Assembly: GCF_008123515.1 (NCBI RefSeq)
Contig: NZ_VSSR01000079.1
Location: forward strand, 1 to 36,091
Origin: Bradyrhizobium cytisi
GTDB lineage: Bacteria; Pseudomonadota; Alphaproteobacteria; Rhizobiales; Xanthobacteraceae
DNA: 36,091 bases
Direction: 5' to 3'
Below the pieces are notes generated by a model. The model saw only the letters and a program-made list of their open reading frames with translations, was not told the DNA's origin and did not search any database. This document shows positions 34,479 through 36,091 of the stretch, piece after piece (the stretch's first letter is position 1; each line of letters opens with the position of its first letter). The translations under genes and the position numbers were made by a program.

Positions 34479-36038
34479 GTGCAGTTTCTGTTCCAGGACC
34501 ACCTTCTCGATACCGACCGGCGCGAGCTGAGTCGCGAGCAGGTTCCCGTGTCCGTGGAACCGCAGGTCTTCGACCTCGTGGTCCACCTGATGGAGAACCG
34601 CGACCGGGTCGTCAGCAAGGACGAGCTGATCGACAAGATCTGGCACGGCCGCAGCGTTTCCGAATCGACATTGACCAGCCGGATCAATGCCGCGCGCAAG
34701 GCGATCGGCGACAGCGGCGCGAACCAGGCGCTGATCCGCACCATCGCGCGCAAGGGCTTTCGCTTCGTCGGCGACGTCGAGACCAAGTCCGCCGCGGCAG
34801 CGACGGAACCGCGCCGCAGCGTCACAACGTCGCACGCGATACCTGCGCTACCCGACCGCCCCGCGATCGCCGTGCTGCCCTTTACCAATATGAGCGGCGA
34901 CCGCGAGCAGGAGTATTTCTCCGACGGCATCAGCGAAGACATCATCACCGCATTGTCGAAGCTGCGCTGGTTCTTCGTCGTCGCGCGCAACTCCTCCTTC
35001 GTCTACAAGGGCCGCGCCGTGCATCTCCACGAGATCGCGCGCGAGCTCGGCGTACGCTACGTGCTCGAAGGCAGCGTGCGGCGAAGCGGCGATCGCGTGC
35101 GCATCTCCGCCCAGCTCAACGATGTCTCGACCGGCGGCCATCTCTGGGCCGAGCGCTACGACCGCGAGCTTGCCGACATCTTTGCCGTACAGGACGAGAT
35201 CACCGAAGCCATCGTCGCCGCGATCGAGCCGCAGCTCTACGCGGCCGAAAATTTTCGTGCCCAGCAGAAGCCGCCGGGCAGCCTCGACGCCTGGGACTTC
35301 GTGATGCGCGCGCTGTCGCATTACTGGCACATCACGCGCGAGGACAATGCATCGGCGCAGGCGCTGCTCGAGCAGGCTATCGCGATCGACCCCGCCTATG
35401 GCAAGGCGCTGGGCCTGCTCGCCACCAGCCACATTTTTGGTGCGCATATGGGCTGGGCCGATATGGCCGCGACTGTCCCGGTTGCCGAACGCGCGGCGCT
35501 TGCCGCGGTCGAGGCCGATCGCGACGACGCCTGGGCCCATCACGGTCTCGCCTATGCCTATCTGTTCCGGCGTCGCTTCGACGACGCGCTGGCGGAATTC
35601 GAGCTGACGCTGACGCTCAATCCGAATTTCGCGATGGCCCACGCCTTCTACGGCGTCACGCTATGCTACGCCGGACGCTGGCAGGACGGCGATGCGGCTG
35701 CACGCCGCGCGCTACAGCTCAGCCCGCGCGATCCGCTTGCTGCGATCTATTGCGGCGTTGCCGGCTACGCCCAGTTCATCGGCCGCAATTACGAGGACGC
35801 CATGCAGATGGCGCGGGAATCGATGCGGCAGCGGGCCGATTTCGTCGGCGCGCATCGCGTGCTGACAGCGGCCGCCGGCATGTCCGGCGATCCCGCACTC
35901 GCCGCCTCCGCGCTGGAAGGATTGCGACGCACCCAGCCCGGCATCTCGCTCGCCTGGATCACGCGGGAGCTGCCGATGCTGCGGGAAGAGGACCGCGCGC
36001 ATTATCTCGAAGGATTTCGGCGCGCGGGGATGAGGTAG
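34479..36038 (+). CDS. Winged-helix transcriptional regulator with TolB-like and TPR domains
   Basis: A 519-residue soluble regulator. Residues about 1-100 are an OmpR/PhoB-type winged helix (VEPQVFDLVVHLMENRDRVV, SKDELIDKIWHGRSVSESTL, RTIARKGFRFVG). Residues about 127-255 are a TolB N-terminal-like domain (AIAVLPFTNMSGDREQEYFS, VLEGSVRRSGDRVRISAQL). The rest, to about 500, is TPR helices (AHHGLAYAYLFRRRFDDALA and similar). The layout resembles CadC-type or adenylate-cyclase-like regulators, but no membrane helix is seen between the domains, so it is likely cytosolic. The start is GTG at 34479, with GAGG some 14 bases upstream. It is divergent from the cycloisomerase-like gene and may regulate it; the signal is unknown. 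Confidence 0.88.
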   Translation: MQFLFQDHLLDTDRRELSREQVPVSVEPQVFDLVVHLMENRDRVVSKDELIDKIWHGRSVSESTLTSRINAARKAIGDSGANQALIRTIARKGFRFVGDVETKSAAAATEPRRSVTTSHAIPALPDRPAIAVLPFTNMSGDREQEYFSDGISEDIITALSKLRWFFVVARNSSFVYKGRAVHLHEIARELGVRYVLEGSVRRSGDRVRISAQLNDVSTGGHLWAERYDRELADIFAVQDEITEAIVAAIEPQLYAAENFRAQQKPPGSLDAWDFVMRALSHYWHITREDNASAQALLEQAIAIDPAYGKALGLLATSHIFGAHMGWADMAATVPVAERAALAAVEADRDDAWAHHGLAYAYLFRRRFDDALAEFELTLTLNPNFAMAHAFYGVTLCYAGRWQDGDAAARRALQLSPRDPLAAIYCGVAGYAQFIGRNYEDAMQMARESMRQRADFVGAHRVLTAAAGMSGDPALAASALEGLRRTQPGISLAWITRELPMLREEDRAHYLEGFRRAGMR

Positions 36039-36091
36039 ATCCTTCTCTCCACAATGACGGTGCACCCTCGCCCCTTGTGGGCTATGGGATT

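Overview
The window is high-GC alphaproteobacterial chromosome. The gene content and the intergenic palindromes (one with a core reading ctggattgcttcgct, another an arm reading agcccgggcatgacg) point to Bradyrhizobium or a close relative. This assignment rests on recognition, not on a search. I found no rRNA, tRNA, insertion sequence, phage gene or CRISPR array.

Layout. (1) 55-5529: a peptide/opine-type ABC importer. A solute-binding protein (SBP) and two permeases are on the minus strand, with a second, paralogous SBP transcribed divergently. No ATPase gene is visible. (2) 5737-17789: a surface-protein region. It holds a CHASE2 adenylate/guanylate cyclase, a 2352-residue FecR/VCBS-repeat protein with an RTX-like C-terminus, a divergent periplasmic LapG-like cysteine protease (BTLCP family) and a secreted LprI-like cysteine-rich protein. 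(3) 17950-24690: a minus-strand operon encoding a branched-chain-amino-acid-type (HAAT) ABC importer, in the order LivH-, LivM-, LivG-, LivF-like, acyl-CoA ligase, SBP. (4) 24965-28733: a divergent ABC ATPase/permease pair, an exported metallo-beta-lactamase-fold protein and a small conserved-type protein. (5) 28980-34091: an amidohydrolase, a cupin, an acidic hypothetical protein, an M29 aminopeptidase and a muconate-cycloisomerase-like gene broken by a frameshift. (6) 34479-36038: a soluble winged-helix/TolB-like/TPR regulator, divergent from the broken gene.

Most interesting part. Region 2 looks like a variant of the Lap biofilm-adhesin system. A giant secreted protein, with an N-terminal FecR-like domain and an alanine-rich linker, sits head to head with a LapG-type protease that keeps an apparent Cys-His-Asp triad. 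In Pseudomonas, LapG is held in check by the c-di-GMP receptor LapD. No LapD is present here; the neighbour is a CHASE2 nucleotide cyclase. A link between adhesin release and a cyclic-nucleotide signal is therefore a testable hypothesis, not a demonstrated fact. The shared intergenic region carries a perfect 14-bp palindrome and a CRP-like inverted repeat.

Several intergenic gaps are filled by palindromic repeats that probably also act as terminators or mRNA-end stabilisers. Start codons were moved downstream of the longest open frame wherever a signal peptide or Shine-Dalgarno sequence supported it.
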